The translations under genes and the position numbers were made by a program. This document shows positions 62,064 to 64,000 of a stretch of DNA of 64,000 nt, one piece after another. This DNA is from Duganella margarita (GTDB lineage Bacteria > Pseudomonadota > Gammaproteobacteria > Burkholderiales > Burkholderiaceae_D): contig NZ_WWCS01000012.1 of assembly GCF_009857535.1 (NCBI RefSeq), forward strand, positions 124,001-188,000, given 5' to 3'. Position 1 is the stretch's first letter. Every line of letters begins with the position of its first letter. The notes under the pieces were generated by a model. The model saw nothing but the letters and a program-made list of their open reading frames with translations. It had not been told where the DNA came from and made no database searches.

Positions 62064-62397
62064 CCGGCATTAACATTCACGATTTGTAAATCCCGGGTAA
62101 TGCTGCACCGCACAGCAGGATGCTACCCGCACGTAGCTTTTATGCCATTAACGAATGGTTACAATTGTTACCCCCGTTTGTTATGTGCATCCAAGTTGCA
62201 GAAATTCTTCATGTTAATATCGCCATCACTTACCGAGCGTGCGCCGTAACTTACAACAACTTTGTAGAATTCGGGTGCAATCATTTCATTTCGCAAGTTA
62301 TTGCGTAATCGACAATTTGCTCAAACGCAAGTATAATGGTGCAACGCATCGATTTTTCGAAGCGGTGTGCGATAGCTTTACTACAAGGGTCTAATGT
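62064..62397. other. Intergenic stretch of 334 bases, AT-rich
   Basis: Contains an imperfect hairpin (CGGGTA 62094-62099 with TACCCG 62124-62129, inner TGCTG/CAGCA) after the HPt gene and the promoter at 62309-62337. A short frame at 62120-62308 has no support. Base composition is clearly below that of the surrounding genes. Confidence 0.5.
62309..62337 (+). promoter_or_regulatory. Sigma-70-type promoter of the Sel1-like lipoprotein gene
   Basis: TCGACA (62309-62314), a 17-base spacer and a perfect TATAAT (62332-62337), 60 bases before the start codon at 62398. Confidence 0.65.
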
Positions 62398-62823
62398 ATG
62401 GAATTATTCAACAAGTCTGGCGTATTGGTCTCTGCGGTGCTGGTCATCGTCGGCGCTTTGATAGCGTGCCAGGCTCAAGAGGATGCAATTCCATCGTCGA
62501 CGGTGATTGAAGCGGCCGCCATGCAACTTAGCCCTTCCGGCCAGCCCGCTGCCGAACGCCGTTTGCAGGAATGGGCTGACCAGGGTTCGCCGGTGGCCCA
62601 GCGGGAGCTGGCGCTGCGCTATCTGGCGCAACCCGACAAGCGCCGCGAAGCGATGCAGCTGTTCGAGCGCGCCGCCAGCGCTGGCGACGCCCAGGCCGCG
62701 GTCGGCCTGGTCGGCATGTCGCACGGGGCCGGCAACGCCGCGAGCGTCGGCAGCGCCGGTGCGGCGCTCAACGCCAGCCGCGTGATCAAGGAAGCCACCA
62801 CCGCCAACTACGTCGCGCACTAA
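62398..62823 (+). CDS. Small lipoprotein with a Sel1-like repeat
   Basis: 141 residues. Lipoprotein-type signal ending ALIAC (C24). The segment AQRELALRYLAQPDKRREAM and QLFERAASAGDAQAAVGL has the Sel1/TPR-like helix-turn-helix pattern. C-terminal tail is Gly/Ala/Ser-rich. Function unknown; likely an envelope protein. Preceded by a near-consensus promoter. Confidence 0.72.
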   Translation: MELFNKSGVLVSAVLVIVGALIACQAQEDAIPSSTVIEAAAMQLSPSGQPAAERRLQEWADQGSPVAQRELALRYLAQPDKRREAMQLFERAASAGDAQAAVGLVGMSHGAGNAASVGSAGAALNASRVIKEATTANYVAH

Positions 62824-62893
62824 GCCCGTCGCGCCGTCAATGACCGAGCCGCCCACCCTCCGGTGTTGCGGCTTTTTTCTTTTGAGGTGAGGC

Positions 62894-63805
62894 ATGGACC
62901 GTCTGCGCGCGCTGGAAGTATTTGTGGAAGTCGTCAAACGCGAGGGCTTTGCCCGCGCGGCCGAAGCGCTGGACACCTCGCCGGCCAATGTCACCCGCTA
63001 CATCGGTGACCTGGAAGCGCATTTGCAAACCCGGCTGCTGAACCGCAGTTCGCGCAAGATGTCGCTGACCGCCAGCGGCGAGGCGCTGTTTGAGCGCGCC
63101 AAATCGATTCTGGACGATGTCGCCGAGGCGGAAGCGATCGTCTCGTCGGTCACCCTGCAGCCGCATGGCGTATTGCGCATCAACGCCCCGCTGAGCTTTG
63201 GCGTGCTGCACCTGGCGCCGCTGTGGGCCAAGTTCATGCGGCTGTATCCCGCGGTGCGGCTGGACGTGTCGCTGATCGACCGTGTGGTTGATATTGTCGA
63301 GGAAGGCTACGACATGGCGGTGCGCATCTCGCGCGCGGGTTCCACCGCCAACGTCGCCCGCAAGCTGGCCACCTCGCAGAATGTGCTGTGCGCGTCGCCG
63401 GACTACCTGCGGCAGCGCGGCATGCCGCAGACGCCGGCCGACCTGTTGCAGCACGATGGTATCGGCTACAGCTATGCCGCCAACGCCGATGACTGGCCGA
63501 TGCTGGACGCCAGCGGCCAGACGCAGACGGTCAAGATGCCGTGCGTGATGCACACCAACAACGGCGACACCGCCCGCGCCGCCGCGCTGGGCGGGCTTGG
63601 CGTCATCTGGCAGCCCACCTTCCTGGTTGGCGCCGACCTGCGCGCGGGCCGTCTGCAACGCGTGCTGCCGGAGTACCGCATGCCGGATATGGATGTGCTG
63701 GCGATCTACCCCAGCCGCCGTCACCTGAGCGCCAAGGTGCGGGTAATGATTGATTTCCTGGTGCAGGAACTGGCCGGCACGCCACCATGGGACCGCACCG
63801 CGTAA
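62894..63805 (+). CDS. LysR-family transcriptional regulator
   Basis: 303 residues. Winged helix-turn-helix at the start (FVEVVKREGFARAAEALDTS, VTRYIGDLEAHLQTRLLNRS, SLTASGEALFERAK) and a periplasmic-binding-protein-like effector domain (GVLRINAPLSFGVLHLAPLW, DMAVRIS, PNYL-like ASPDYLRQRG). Resembles the CrgA/DsdC-like group that represses a divergent or distant gene. GAGGTGAGGC precedes the ATG. Target unknown. Confidence 0.92.
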   Translation: MDRLRALEVFVEVVKREGFARAAEALDTSPANVTRYIGDLEAHLQTRLLNRSSRKMSLTASGEALFERAKSILDDVAEAEAIVSSVTLQPHGVLRINAPLSFGVLHLAPLWAKFMRLYPAVRLDVSLIDRVVDIVEEGYDMAVRISRAGSTANVARKLATSQNVLCASPDYLRQRGMPQTPADLLQHDGIGYSYAANADDWPMLDASGQTQTVKMPCVMHTNNGDTARAAALGGLGVIWQPTFLVGADLRAGRLQRVLPEYRMPDMDVLAIYPSRRHLSAKVRVMIDFLVQELAGTPPWDRTA

Positions 63806-63888
63806 AAGTTCCCCTTTTTCATTTGAGGCAGATCATCTGAGTCACCGCCCGAGCGCCGATACTCCCACATTGCGGAGGACAGGCGACG

Positions 63889-64000
63889 ATGGAACAGACA
63901 CAATCCCAGGAGGCATTTCGCGACCAGTTGCGCGCCTTCACGCAGCAGCACCGCGCCGGCCACTGGCGCGGCAGTTTTGCCGAGTTCGTGGAGCAGGTGC
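63889..64000 (+). CDS. Start of a PrkA-like serine protein kinase gene (truncated by window)
   Basis: Only 37 codons are visible: MEQTQSQEAFRDQLRAFTQQ then HRAGHWRGSFAEFVEQV. The W-x-G-S/T-F-x-E-F/Y stretch resembles the N-terminus of PrkA kinases. GGAGG (63874-63878) lies 10 bases upstream of ATG 63889. The identity is tentative because so little is seen. Confidence 0.45.
   Translation, partial: MEQTQSQEAFRDQLRAFTQQHRAGHWRGSFAEFVEQV

Noticed and set aside
62120-62308. 62-codon open frame in the intergenic stretch
   Set aside because: No ribosome site, composition unlike the neighbours, runs into the promoter of the next gene.

Overview
This is high-GC bacterial chromosome from a betaproteobacterium, most likely an Oxalobacteraceae member such as Massilia, Duganella or a relative. 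That assignment is inferred from protein character (RegB/RegA next to a cyo oxidase, Anbu-type protease operon, RpiR/cyanophycinase, GH92) and from a GGGTCTGACCCC hairpin repeat I associate with this group; no rRNA is present to confirm it. I recognised no tRNA, rRNA, CRISPR array or complete insertion sequence. The key structural landmark is a dif-like XerCD site at 46281-46308 (23 of 28 bases match E. coli dif as I recall it). Five GGGNAGGG (KOPS-type) octamers on the + strand to its left all point towards it. The window therefore probably spans the replication terminus.

Left part (1-13.6 kb): the 3' part of a cyanophycinase, an RpiR/SIS regulator and a GH92 alpha-mannosidase. A minus-strand cluster follows, with a Zn metallopeptidase, Yip1-like and DUF4337-like membrane proteins, a small secreted protein and an alpha/beta hydrolase; a glyoxalase relic with its middle deleted lies inside it. 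Next come a polyphosphate kinase 2 and a 932-residue fusion of a fatty acyl-CoA reductase with a WS/DGAT wax ester synthase, then an intergenic region holding a chemoreceptor relic and the hairpin repeat, then an MFS transporter.

Respiration and signalling (13.7-27.9 kb): cyoABCD (cytochrome bo3 quinol oxidase), SURF1 and a RegB/RegA redox two-component pair in one tightly packed run. These are followed by ThpR, two outer-membrane proteins, a chemoreceptor, a GAF/degenerate GGDEF/EAL phosphodiesterase and a repeat-built lipoprotein.

Iron and low-oxygen metabolism (27.9-45 kb): a TonB-dependent siderophore receptor divergent from a PepSY reductase-like protein with Fur-box-like sites between them; an operon of phosphotransacetylase, acetate kinase, an accessory FabI and an HMA-like small protein; a cNMP-domain flavoprotein related to thioredoxin reductase but without its CxxC; a DUF1080 protein; a Gly/Cys-rich-tailed protein; a large lipoprotein di-haem oxidoreductase with two discoidin domains; RlhA; and AdhP behind a perfect FNR box.

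Terminus and right part (45-64 kb): a tyrosine recombinase whose stop codon touches dif, a decayed hybrid histidine kinase, a CitE-like lyase, and a 92-residue protein with a basic region plus leucine-zipper-like coiled coil. Its gene carries three GTAACGCGTTAC-type sites 150-152 bp apart. Then come glutathione-dependent formaldehyde dehydrogenase, a GlxA-type regulator, FadE, an orphan propeller histidine kinase, a DUF455 protein, a PRC-barrel protein, the ATP-grasp/alpha-E/transglutaminase/Anbu operon, an HPt protein, a Sel1-like lipoprotein, a LysR regulator and the start of a PrkA-like gene. The strongest candidates for something undescribed are the zipper-like protein with its three sites, the recombinase-dif arrangement and the wax-ester fusion enzyme.
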